A stretch of DNA of 64,000 bases from NCBI GenBank assembly GCA_012295275.1, contig CM022669.1, forward strand, positions 14,917,172 to 14,981,171, in the 5' to 3' direction. A program made the position numbers and the translations under genes. Each line of letters begins with the position of its first letter. The first letter of the stretch is position 1. Below the pieces are notes generated by a model. It did not search any database. It was given only the letters and a program-made list of their open reading frames with translations, and was not told where the DNA came from. The stretch comes from Chrysomallon squamiferum. Taxonomy: Eukaryota; Mollusca; Gastropoda; Neomphalida; Peltospiridae. Below are positions 13,367 to 26,508 of this stretch, piece by piece.

Positions 13367-15309
13367 GACACACACACACACACATATATAGTACAACAGC
13401 ATTTTTTTACTTTAAGTATTTTTTTATACCCCTCTTTTATCACACGCGCATTTATTTTTAAAAAGTGTATAACTTATTGACAGAATGTACGTGTTAGATT
13501 GTGAATTGATAAATTATAATTTCAAGAATTTATGCTAGTTTAAGAAAGTAATAGCTAGTTTTCAGCAAACTGTTTTGTAAATAGAATTTTAAAAATGTTT
13601 ATTAATACATAAATGCGCTGTAAAACAATATAAAAATAAGCTAGAATAAACACATGTATGAATTGTAGGTGCGCCAAGTCACACTTTATGCGCTCATTGC
13701 TAAATTTAGTAACGACTGACAACTCAGCTCCGAAAGTGAAACATGGTTGCTAGCTTACCATTCGCTTTTGTTAAACTTACTTAAAATGATATTCCTGGTA
13801 CTCTAAGACACCAACAATAAATTCTCGCGATTAACGGCAAATTAAACTCGATTAATCCAAGACATTTTGCTCGAATGTTGAATTAAAAATAAACTAAACA
13901 TTTTTTTTTTTTTTTTTTTTTTAATACCAGCAACTGATTTTTAAAACTTGGTTTATTTTTGCTTGAAGTGCTGATTAGCTCCATCAGAGAAAATGCCAAC
14001 AATAGTCGGATGTTAGGTAACTTTCGTTTGCAGTCAAATCACAGCAAATATGAAGCTAAGAAAACTCTTTTACCTTTCTGTTTCAAATATCCGACTTATC
14101 ACATGGTCTCATGATTATAGACATTTTATTGTCTCCGATTAATACCTGCACCTCCTTTCTGGAATGGGCTCCAGTTTTAGACGAGTGTGTGTGTTACAGA
14201 AGATTTTGGTTAAAGATTAAATGCTTGTTGTCCTTTTAAGTAATACACACATATTACAGCATCGTTTTTACTTTACCACTAAATATTTAATATTCTTAAG
14301 ACTGAATAATAAAGGTACATTTGTAAAGAATGTTATACTGGGCTATTCAAAGATGTTAGACACATCAGTCTCTTTCTTTTTTTATAAAGTGGCACACTGT
14401 GATGTTTTAACTAATTAAAATGCAATAATATGACTGAAATATTACAAATATGTGACAAATATGGAATATTGATAAATGCCAGTTCATTATTGGTGAAACT
14501 CAACGAAAATGTTTTTTTGTTGTTTTTATTTTCTCAATGTTTAAAGACTTAAATTGTCGAAAAATGCAAATGGCAAGTTTTTTTCACGATCGAAGGCACT
14601 GTGTCGAATTCTGTAGTTTCAGGCATGTGGGCGGAGCTACTAATTACCCTGCAATCTAGAAAACAGGAGCAGGCTACACTTTTTACAAGCGCTATTAACG
14701 TCACTGCTGAGGTTATTATATATACGTAGTAAACAGTTATTTGAAACAATGTGCAGTGTATGTTAACATATTAAAAGTTGAAAAAATGCCAAGTACATTT
14801 TAATTAACCTCATGATTTTACAAAAATCCAATTCCACATTATCCTAATACTCTTTTCCTTTAATCACTGTAATTTTATGCTCGTTTAATATTAAGTATCC
14901 TTTTTCCAAACAGGTCTCCAAAATATGTCTCTTCTAAGAATCAGATGTTTAATGTTGAATAATAGTAAATACGTAATAATAAAAACAGCTTTACATTATC
15001 AATACTATTTTGCTTACTCATTTTTGCGTGACGCCACCGCGTCGATATGTATTTCAGATAAATGACAAAACCGTAAATGGAGTAATAAATGTAATCTCTT
15101 TCTTTCAGACGGATTGTATATTTTACATACAGATTGTATAGTTCTAACATACATTTACATTATACAAATATTTTAAAGTAAAATTTACACATTTAGTATC
15201 ATAATTAGTAATGAATCACTCTGTGATTATCTTTAATAAAAGTTTCATTCCAATATTCGTCAGTTCATTTTTTAGATACTTTACACAAATCAATTTTTTG
15301 CTACGTGCA
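11251..15309. other. Intergenic region between WHAMM-like gene and polyubiquitin promoter
   Basis: No coding exon is supported. The minus-strand gene's promoter should lie just above 11250, but I see no clear TATA box. Microsatellites: (AAT)n 13009-13112, (AAAT)n 13151-13194 and (CA)n 13325-13386. The less AT-rich part at 13660-14200 and 14570-14760 may be regulatory, but nothing specific can be named. Confidence 0.55.
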
Positions 15310-15327
15310 GAATGTTCTAGAATGTTC
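15310..15327 (+). promoter_or_regulatory. Heat-shock element of the polyubiquitin promoter
   Basis: The sequence GAATGTTCTAGAATGTTC carries four alternating perfect nGAAn/nTTCn units, the binding pattern of trimeric heat shock factor. It lies about 55 bp upstream of a TATA box that serves the polyubiquitin first exon. This fits stress-induced polyubiquitin genes. Confidence 0.9.
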
Positions 15328-15338
15328 ATTATGATTAA

Positions 15339-15390
15339 CCAATCGCTAGAGCCCACAAAAAGAAATCACGTGATATTTTGTTATATAAAG
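15339..15390 (+). promoter_or_regulatory. CCAAT box, E-box and TATA box of the polyubiquitin gene
   Basis: CCAAT lies at 15339-15343, a palindromic TCACGTGA E-box (USF/MiT type) at 15366-15373, and TATATAAAG at 15382-15390. Spacing predicts transcription starting near 15412. All three sit just downstream of the heat-shock element. Confidence 0.8.
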
Positions 15391-15411
15391 GTATTGTCGG
15401 CCAAAGTGAGG

Positions 15412-15481
15412 CAACGAATGAGTTTCGAAGAAACAGACGAGTATTGTTTGAAATTATATTGCAGTAAACTACGCTACAAAG
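15412..15481 (+). other. Non-coding exon 1 of the polyubiquitin gene (predicted)
   Basis: The start is inferred from the TATA box. The exon ends at a strong donor, CTACAAAG|GTAAG, with the intron at 15482-16315 ending in TTCCAG directly before the ATG. A 5' untranslated exon followed by an intron abutting the ATG is the usual layout of animal polyubiquitin genes. A TTCGAAGAA near 15424 is another partial heat-shock motif. Confidence 0.75.
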
Positions 15482-15826
15482 GTAAGAAATTTGAATGATA
15501 TAGTTTCTGTTCACAAATGTATAGCGTCTGGTTAATAGTTATTTAGATGTTACATTTTTTTCTTCTTCTTTGGTGGTTAGTATTAACGGCCTTTCTAATA
15601 TATTATGTATAATCATATTAATGTAGAACCGATTAGGAAATTTGAAATTACATTGTCTTGACCTTTGATAAAGATATCAGAGCTTCAAAATTAAACGACA
15701 AAATGAAAATCCATGAGTGCTTAAGTTATTAAGTTAACAAAATTAAACTGTCGATATTTAAACGTACTATTTTTATCGTTTTCCAAAGTTATAATATGAA
15801 AAAATATAGACATTTCGTAAAAATCA

Positions 15827-15866
15827 AAGATGGCGACCAAAGTGGTTTCAGTATAACGTGACGTCA
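15827..15866 (+). promoter_or_regulatory. YY1-like and CRE motifs inside the polyubiquitin intron
   Basis: AAGATGGCGACC (15827-15838) matches the YY1 core, and TGACGTCA (15859-15866) is a perfect CREB/ATF palindrome. Both sit in a less AT-rich patch of the first intron that continues to about 15900. They could form an intronic enhancer or second promoter. Confidence 0.5.
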
Positions 15867-16303
15867 GATAGCCTTGTCCCATGCGCAATATGCCATTTTG
15901 TATGTTAATTATACTTGAGGTGCCATTGTTAACAGTGTTAAATTTAATCGAATAATGAGGTTATAAATTTAGGTCGGTCGCTTACAGAAATGACAGTATG
16001 ATGAGTATCCAGAAAAAAATGGTTAGATTTAAAATTGAACATTTACACTGTCTAAAGGTACTGGAAAGTCTAAGAAATTATTTTATGGAAAAGAAAATTG
16101 TTGCAAATTCACGAGATACGACCTTTCGAATTGTTTTACACAACTTGTATATATAGATGTATATATATAGAATATCTATATCTATCTATAGATATATATA
16201 GATAGGGGTGTGTGTGTGTATATATATATATACATATATATATACATACACACCCTATGTACACTATATACACACTACGTAGATATTTATATTTATCAAT
16301 TAA

Positions 16304-17909
<1,606 letters not shown>

Positions 17910-17911
17910 AT

Positions 17912-17929
17912 TCCCCTTGAAGAAGGGGA
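17912..17929 (+). other. Hairpin directly after the polyubiquitin stop codon
   Basis: TCCCCTT and AAGGGGA form a 7-bp stem with a GAAG tetraloop, starting 3 bases after the TAA. It is far more GC-rich than its surroundings. Function is unknown; a 3'-UTR RNA element is possible. Confidence 0.5.
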
Positions 17930-19337
17930 CTCTAGTCTAAACATTTAATTAACTGAACAGTTTATATATTTACTTTTCAAATTGTATTTTTTTTTTTTTT
18001 TTTAAAGATACAGTAAAAATGTCTTGAAATATAACTGTTTTATGTTTTCTTTCATGCATTTGTTTACTTCATTAGTTTTCATTTTAGAATCTTTTGATGG
18101 AATGTTTGAGAACTTGTTATATAACTAAACTAAAAGCATCTAGTTTAGATCAGCTGTTAATTTGATGTGGTTAAGTACTGGTACAAATACTATTTTAAAC
18201 AAATGGAAAAATACGAGTTACTGTAAATGTTCACCAAAATTGTCGTAAAATATTAATGAAAAGTATTCAAATTGATTTAACCATAAAGTCCTGAAAGCAA
18301 AAATTCTAATTGCATTGCCACTTGCGAATATAATTTTGTAAAATTATGTGGTGCTGCCAGGCTGAATTTAATGCTTTGTATGCTTTAGTTCCTTAACCTG
18401 TCTCGATAGAACTTTTATGTAGATACATGGACAAAAATTTAAAAATGAATAGTATGGCTGGAGTTTGGAAATCCCATTAAAACGACAAAATCAAGTGAAT
18501 GTCTTGATTATTGAAAGAGTAATAATTTAAAAAACTGTGACTGCTACATTCAAACTTTTTTTTATTTTTTTCTGGGCAAAACCAAAAAAAAATAGAAGAA
18601 AAACAACCTCAAAACACAAAATGAATTATGGAAAAATGGTTCTATTGCCTGTAAAAATAATAGCAGGTGCTTTTTTGATTTGTTAATGGGCATCCATTTT
18701 TATTAAGTCCCAAAACATCCAGTAAATCCCAATATAGTAGTAGGGACACTTTTTTTTTTCATAAGAATTAAGTAATTTTAAGAAGTATAAGTTAACTTGA
18801 TCCATGCTCAAGAAAGTCATAAAGAAGGAGCTTATGTCTACCAAGACACTGGCAATCTGATGCTGAACTGACCACACTTCATGCAGTCACAGTAACAGAT
18901 TACTGCTTGATAGAATTTCAAAGAGAATAACATCTATTCCATCTATTTTTCATTCATATTAAATGTAAATAATTCAAGCATGTTGATTTTTAAAAAATCA
19001 ACAAAGTTGAAGAAAAACGATCAAATTGACATTCGAAATCTTTTTATTTATTTTTATTACTATATTGGTGTGGAAATAAATATTAGCACTGTAATAAACC
19101 TTTTTACAGGAAGTTCACAAGAAATCCCAGTTCATGAGGATTTTCCACAAACAAAGTATGCCTCATTACATAAATTTTATTACAAAAAATAAGTAAATAA
19201 GGTGAAGGTATACAAAATCAAAATGAATACATCTTAAAATGTACAGAAAATGCATAATTTGAATTAATTTTGTGTTGAACTAGTTACGATGCTGAATGCA
19301 GTTCTTAACGAGGGAATGTAAACATTTTAAACTTTTG
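17930..19337. other. Convergent intergenic region between polyubiquitin and MSTO1
   Basis: No coding exon seen. It should hold the 3' untranslated regions of both genes. I found no AATAAA close behind the polyubiquitin stop. A TTTATT near 19177 reads AATAAA on the minus strand and could end MSTO1. Confidence 0.6.
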
Positions 19338-22300
19338 TCAAGATGAATTACTATGATAGCACTGTCCAAGGGTTTGCAGATTATCAAGGACATTTTTGTA
19401 TTCATCGATTTCCAAGCCAGCTTCCAGAAATCTGTGATGGCGTCTTATGTTAAGACTTGAAGCTGATGCATGCAGACTAGCTACCATTGCAGCGATGTCG
19501 GGTGTTGACTGTACTGATGTAACCAATGGAACATGCTCTACATCTGAAAGTAATTAAAATTAGTCAGTAACCTCTTTACACAGATAAAGATTTACTGCAT
19601 GTATAAAAACAGGCTGTCTGACAAAAATATAACATTTTTCTTTTTTATAACTTAGTATGTAGAAATTAAATATAACTTAATCAAAATGTTTACTCATGTA
19701 ATAATTATATTTACAAATAATAATAGTTTATTGATTGCATATAAAACAAGTAATTAATCTGATTACCAAGAAGATTTTTTTTCGTCAAGTTTATAATGCC
19801 ATTTGTGCTTTAAATTTTAGAAGGATATAAAAATAATTATACAAGTTTTGGATATTGATGAAAATAGAAAAGAACACAAAACAAACAGTTTATCATTTTT
19901 TTGATATACAGCTTCACTAGTGAAAACTGTACTTACTCTGAGTTGCAGGGCGTTCGTTTGGACTTGTGTGCCCATGAATGTTAATTCTTCTGTCAAAAAT
20001 ACGTGGGAATGGAACACTTGTTTTCAATGCATCTTGTATGACGCAAACAGCACTATACACCAACAAAAAAAACAAAAAAAACAAAACAAATTAAAGCAAA
20101 ACTTTTCCAAGGTGCAATACAAAAAGACAAATACATCAAATTACATAGGCACAAATACTGCAGAAATGTATTTTTAAATAACATTACATTAATTTGTTGG
20201 TTTCTGCGAAAAATCCAAATTAGATTAAGTAGTTCATCAGTGCATTTTTAATGCATATATAAAAGCATACCACTGTTGATTTTTGACAATCTAAGTGTTA
20301 AGATCATTAATATATGCTATTTTTGAATTGGTTAAGATAATAATTATTGTTTAAATGAATTTTCATCTTTACCTGCAGCAACGAGGGTCTGTGTCAGACA
20401 GATATTTTTCTAGTATTTCACCCACATTTGTACTTTGAGACAATGGACCTGTCATTTGAGAACGTGGAACCTTCCTAAAAAGGAAATAATATAAACAAAA
20501 TTATTTTTTATTTTATTTTTTTTACCAGTATTAGACATTAATATCAACAACAGCAGAAGCTACATGTTATTAAGAGAATGGGCTTTGATTGTAAGATATT
20601 CATCTGACACTGTCAAAGTATCAGTCTCTTATTCCTTTTAAGCACCAATCTCTTAAGCTTTTGTATATTACAGTCTGTATTATTTTTTAAAAACTGCAGC
20701 AATTTTACTAAGGTGCAATTAATGGTATTTGAATTAAATTTGATCATTTTGTTATATGTATAATCCATTGCAAACACACCATGAAATATGCTATACTTAT
20801 ATGGATTTTCAACCAATATTATTCTTAGAATGAAATATTTAAACACTAACTGTAAATCAGACATATTCACAGCTGCACGGATTTCCGTTTAATAGTCTAA
20901 AACCTGATTCATTTTTATATCTATGTATCTATAAATCACATACACACACACACACATACAAACACACTCATTACATATGTGTATGCATGTAAACACCCTC
21001 ATTAATCTGGCCACCGAAAAGTCCTGAAAAGATTTTCACCTGTTAATCTTATCACGAGGAATTCCACGAACTACACAGTACTGCATGAAAGCGTCGGGAC
21101 ACACAGAAATATGTGGTGTCACCGAATACCACGGAATTCTGCCTTTATGTCGCAGCAGACTGTCCATGAATGTTCCGTTGTCAGCCAGAGGAAAAGGTAA
21201 ACTTGTGCTCAGTGCTGCCACCTGCGGCAAAAATCAAAGATTAATGAGAGAACCTGAGAATAATTAAACATTATATAATATTAATATGAAAAATAAAGCA
21301 CGTTTTCTGAAAAAAAAATAATAAAGCACTTTAATAATGGTAAAGATTAAAATTTGTAATTGTTTTATGATTTTTGAAATGATTAAAACACAGCATCCAT
21401 TAATTTAGTACTCTCAATGTGTCTGACAAATTTGTTTGTTCCATATCCTACATAATTTTCTAAGTAATTTTCTGTTTAAGTAATTCGTACAAACCTTTCT
21501 GCCTAAGATATTAAAAGATCCAGTAAGATCAGCTAAATGTGATGGTAAAGTTTCTTTTCTGTAAGGAAGGGACATTGTGTCCAGTGTGGTTGCCAGAATT
21601 CCACTTGTGTGATAATCCAATTCTGCCTTCATAGAAATATGAATAAAGTTTTCAGACTATAATTGTATGTTACTAGTGAACTTCCATAAATAAACAACAT
21701 TAATATGAAAAGAAGACCAAAAAAAAAACAAAAAAACAGAAAAATTCACAAAATAATAACAAAATTAATACTAAAACAAGTTTAGAAGTTTTTACAAAAA
21801 AGTCCATATGCAAGATTTAGATTATTCTATGTATCTATTATCCAGTTACTTAAATTATAAAATTATGAAATAGCATATTCAGTCATGTAATATATTTTCA
21901 TATTATATTCTTAGTTTTATATTTTTCAGTTTATCTGGCATATATTTTGTTATTTCTTTCATGGCTGCTTTCAAAACATAACTCTTCAATTTATTGGGTT
22001 TTTTCTATTTTTTTTTTTTTTTATTACCTTGTAATTTAGGTGAGGAAAACTTCTTGGTTTTCCCATTGCCTTCCAAAGACCATCAGACAGAGAGAGAGGA
22101 AAAAACAGAGAACTGTGACTGCTACACTGCTCTAAACTTAAACAGCAGTTCAGAATTCTATTTACACGATCAATAGGGGTCTGCAAGTAAAACAAGCACA
22201 GTTTTAGAGATAATATTATCATAAAATATTTTAAAACCAAACATTATTATTGTTATATGTGTCAACTGCAGGTAATGTTAGTTTCTTTCTAAATAAACCA

Positions 22301-24399
22301 CTATTTTTTGTTTTTGTTATATATAATTTGCAATTATTACAAATATTGAAAAATAATTAACAAACTAAAATGTAATAAAATGTAATTTAACATATATTCA
22401 TTGAATCTTCCAAACCAAATTCTTTTTTTAAAAATGTATTCTACAGCCATTAGAAACTGCAAAAATTCCAGATGCATGAAAGTAACTTGAAATTGTAAAT
22501 TCTCTTCGGAAGATTTTATTTATAATTTTAAATTTATTAAGATGTTAAGATGAATCAAAGAAAAATCCTGTTTTTCATATGAACTAATTTTTCTAAATGT
22601 GTCTTCATTTTTTTGTGCTTAAGTCCATTTTCAAGCACGGTTTCGTCAATTATTCCTTAAGATAATGCCTCAAAAACCTTTGTGTTCTATAAAGTCTATT
22701 ACTTACAGAATCTGGTAACACAGCAGGAGACAGACCAAATGTCAGTTTTACTTTATTTTGATACTCATCATCTAGATACTGAAGAATCTTTCCACCAATC
22801 CCTCCGAATCCATTATACCAATCAACAGAAATATGAAATCCCTAGTAAAACAATTTTAGATACTAAAATTCTAAACAGAAAACAAATGCTACAAATGTAA
22901 TTATAAAATGTACTAAGCTAATAAAAACAAAAAATGCAGAAATTAAAAAAAAAAAGAAATACCCATAGACGACATGTAAATAAATTGTCTTTAGTAATTA
23001 TTATCATACATTACCAGTAGAAAAAGAAAATAAAGACTGCAAATATTTATGATACAAATACTGGGACTGCTGCTGTCCTATAAAAATAATAAAGCTAACT
23101 GAAGTTATGTTGTAATGCAAATCAGTGAAATTTTACAGCCTCTACATTTTCAAACAACTTTTCTAATAAAATTTGTTTTATAGCTAATTATTATAAACAT
23201 TTCTTTCAGAAATCCCATGCATGGATGTAACATATAATACATCCAGATACATTTTAAAATCGATAATTATACTTAAGAAAATACCAAGACTATCTGCTAT
23301 AACCAAAAATTTATTTTTATTTTCTAAACCGATTTAAAATGTATAAAATGATTTTTCATATAGTACCTGCAGCTGATCACATTCCTCAACAAAAAATCTC
23401 AAACGATCTTCAAAATCATCAAAGAAATCAGCATTTTTACAGCATTGGACTCCCATGTTGTACACATCAAATGGATTAATATCACTAAAAACCAAAACAG
23501 AAAATAAATACAAAAATCCACTTAGTCTTACATTATAATATTTCATAAACTTGTTCTTCAGCCAGCTGAATCCAGAATACACTTTAATATTAAATATTTT
23601 TAAAAATGATAAAAGTCCTCACATTCTAATACCATTTTGATTCAAAAGCGTAACTTATGTATTTCATTCAATTCCTTAGTTAACATTCTGTTATAAATAT
23701 TTTTTTTCAAAAACTGTTTTTCCTTCCATAAACACTGAGGATGATTGTCAGTCTATCACAGGGATAGTTCACCAGTACAGCTGTAATTGTACTAACGCTA
23801 AAGCCAATACTTACTTTCTGTGGCTATAATCTTGTATCAGGCAGACTGACTTGGGATGAAGATACATCCTGAGAAAATCTGACCAGACTGTCACAGATGT
23901 CTCCAAATTTGGCACTTTAGATGATGATGCAGCTGCTGAAATGTGGAATACCTTTGTAATATACTTGGTGGCCCAAAAGTTATTTTCCTGTAATTATTTT
24001 TCAGTTGAAACATAGCTGTCTTTCAGCTTTCGTATGCATTTTAGTTTTAATTTCTTAAATTCATGCATTTTTAGATATATGATGAAAATTTCATTTACTG
24101 AAAATATAACTTGATGTACACTTTATTTAGTGGTAATATGATTGTGTTAATAATACAGCACAAAAGTAAAAGTCTTTTGGGCCATCCTGTATGTACACAT
24201 ACAAAATAAAATAAATGTAAACCAAACATTATATTATCATTATGTATTCACCTTTTATAGTCTGACAGAAACATACTAAGATTAATCACACACACATACA
24301 CACACATCTCCATCTGAGAAAGTTTAAGTAACAATCTCATCTCTCCCAGTGTATGGATGTTTCAAACTGAAGCCTTCTTTTTCTGTCCACATGGGTGCC

Positions 24400-24435
<36 letters not shown>

Positions 24436-26020
24436 TATCTTGTTTACTTTTTATCAGCACCTACCTTGGAACACTTTAGTTTTATCAGTGGTGGCATTTC
24501 TTCATCTACTTCCATGTAGTGCTGCTGCATCTGTTCAGACTCAACCTTGTCCAGGCTTTCCAGAAACTCGTTCTTTGTGAAGGGCGAGGCTTCGTGAAGA
24601 GTGACATCTCCTGACCTACATAATAAATCCCTGTGTTATGAAAAAAATAAAGCTACTTGGTAATGCAGAGATGCACATATATTATCTTTATATTATGCAG
24701 ACAAATATATTCCACTTATATTAAAAAAAAATTAAGGTTAAGAGACTACATTTTTTGTTTTTCAAATTTATTTAACACTTGTTTGGTTAACACAGATGTA
24801 AAAGCTTTTGATATCATCAAATTTGTAAATGAAGTGGAAGTAATACTGAAAGTCATGATTTGATGATGGTAACAATAACAAAATGAAGGAAAGTGAGAGA
24901 ACAAGAACACTAAGTGTAGATGTGTTTCATGGAGTGCTGTAGAAAAATATGGCAATAACTTCAGGTCAAATATTACATGAGCAATAAAGGAACAATACAT
25001 AATATTAATTATTTTATCAAATACCAATTTATTTCATCTTCTTTCCCAATATCATACAGTGTTCCTTCCTGACGAAGAGAGTTTAGACTTCCCTTCAAAT
25101 CCAAACAGACCAGCCTTGGAGTAAAAGTCACTTCACCCTGACATTTCAAAAGAAAAAAATATTTTAAAATATTTTAATATAAATTATAAAAGAAGTCAGG
25201 TAATAGCTAATATTATAAAGCTATGGTTTAAATATGAAAGTTCTACTAACAGAACAAAATAATTTCTGATTAATGCAACAATTCTGCAGAATTCAAATGT
25301 TGTTTTACTACAGTTACCTGTAAGGTCTGCCCTTCTCTGAACAAAACATCATGATTTATCTCCTTACTGATATCATCTGACTGACAACCATATATAAATG
25401 ATGATTCCTGGGGAAACAAAAGCATTAAGCATTAAACATATCAAGAAAACACTACGCTTTTTCCCCGTGTCTGTTTTTACATGTGTATGTACAACAGTAC
25501 ATGTATATTATTATGCCTGTATATTAGTATGTATCTGCTAAGTTTGATTTCCATTTCTTAAATTATCTTTGTCTGTAATACTAAATATGAAATTAAATAA
25601 TAACATCATAAATATAAAAAAAGAATACTAATTGTTGAAATTTCATTCTAATAGTCATCATGGTGTGTCAATTTTAATTTTTATTTATTTATTTAATTAT
25701 TTAATTTATTTAATTATAATAATAATGCTATATTAATCATTAAGTTCATCGAATTGCTCCATTTAAGTCGTAAGTATTAAAGTAATAAGTATAAAAGTAT
25801 TGATTTGTCAGTTACCTATCAACACTAAAATTAAATCCATTACTATTACTATAGTATTACTATTAGTATTATTAGTATTAGTCATTACAGTGAAGTGATT
25901 ACTACTTTAGACATAACCAGATAACGCTTATTTAGTTATTACCTGTATATTCCATAAGTGGGACCCAACAAAATTTGAATAGTGTCCAATCTGCAAGGTA
26001 ACTATTTCTTGATACGACAT
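19338..26020 (-). CDS. MSTO1: Misato homologue, mitochondrial distribution and morphology regulator
   Basis: Thirteen exons: 26020-25943, 25407-25318, 25137-25025, 24615-24465 (or 24461), 23935-23815, 23484-23367, 22841-22707, 22180-22028, 21626-21495, 21221-21040, 20474-20373, 20052-19937 and 19543-19338. Together they give about 566 residues; human MSTO1 has 570. Residues 1-26 carry the misato N-terminal signature ([20 protein letters not shown]). Family landmarks follow in order: [30 protein letters not shown], the tubulin/FtsZ-like glycine motif GFGGIGGK (residues about 236-243), [16 protein letters not shown] and a C-terminal [11 protein letters not shown]. The protein is a tubulin-fold relative acting on mitochondrial fusion and distribution. 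The exon 4/5 join stays in frame only with the donor at 24461/24460 (GTGCTG), not the stronger-looking GTAGGT four bases earlier. It diverges from PTS over 251 bp. Confidence 0.95.
23962..24191. mobile_element. Mariner-type MITE in MSTO1 intron 4
   Basis: The ends are inverted repeats flanked by TA. The left end reads GGTGGCCCAAAAGTTATTTT and the right end, reversed, GATGGCCCAAAAGACTTTT, both close to the GG(T)GGCCCAAAAGT termini of mariner elements. Only about 190 bp lie between and there is no transposase frame. This suggests a non-autonomous internally deleted element. Confidence 0.75.
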
Positions 26021-26271
26021 TGTAGAATTAATGTCTTTGGAAATTGACACTGTTGCTTAAAGAATAAAATCATAATATCATGGAACACGATTATCATTCA
26101 AAATCTCCATTGATATCCATTAGTTTATTTCGCTAAATAGACTTTCTGTTAATAAAAATATTAACGTGCTTTTACCAGTCGGTCCACTAGCCAATCACGT
26201 TTTACGTTACAAATATTGCCAACAGAGCTAAAACGAAAATACACAGTTTGTCACTCGTCCAAGTTGTCGAT
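26021..26271. promoter_or_regulatory. Shared bidirectional promoter region of MSTO1 and PTS
   Basis: Only 251 bp separate the two start codons. A CCAAT box sits at 26191-26195 within TAGCCAATCACG, and no TATA box is obvious. The arrangement is typical of divergently transcribed housekeeping genes. Confidence 0.65.
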
Positions 26272-26461
26272 ATGTCCAGGCCGGTTGTGTATGTTAGCAG
26301 AACGGAAACTTTTAGTGCTTGTCATCGACTACACAGGTGTTCTTCTGTTTATAAAACTGTCATCCATCTTACTGATATGGATTGGCAGAAATGATTTTTA
26401 ATTTTTTTAATTTTTTTTTCAATCTAAAAATTGTGAAGATCTTTTTGTTGGTGTGCGTGTG

Positions 26462-26508
<47 letters not shown>

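Noticed and set aside
15211-15498. Plus-strand 95-codon open frame over the polyubiquitin promoter
   Set aside because: It overlaps the heat-shock element, TATA box and first donor; no protein family resemblance.
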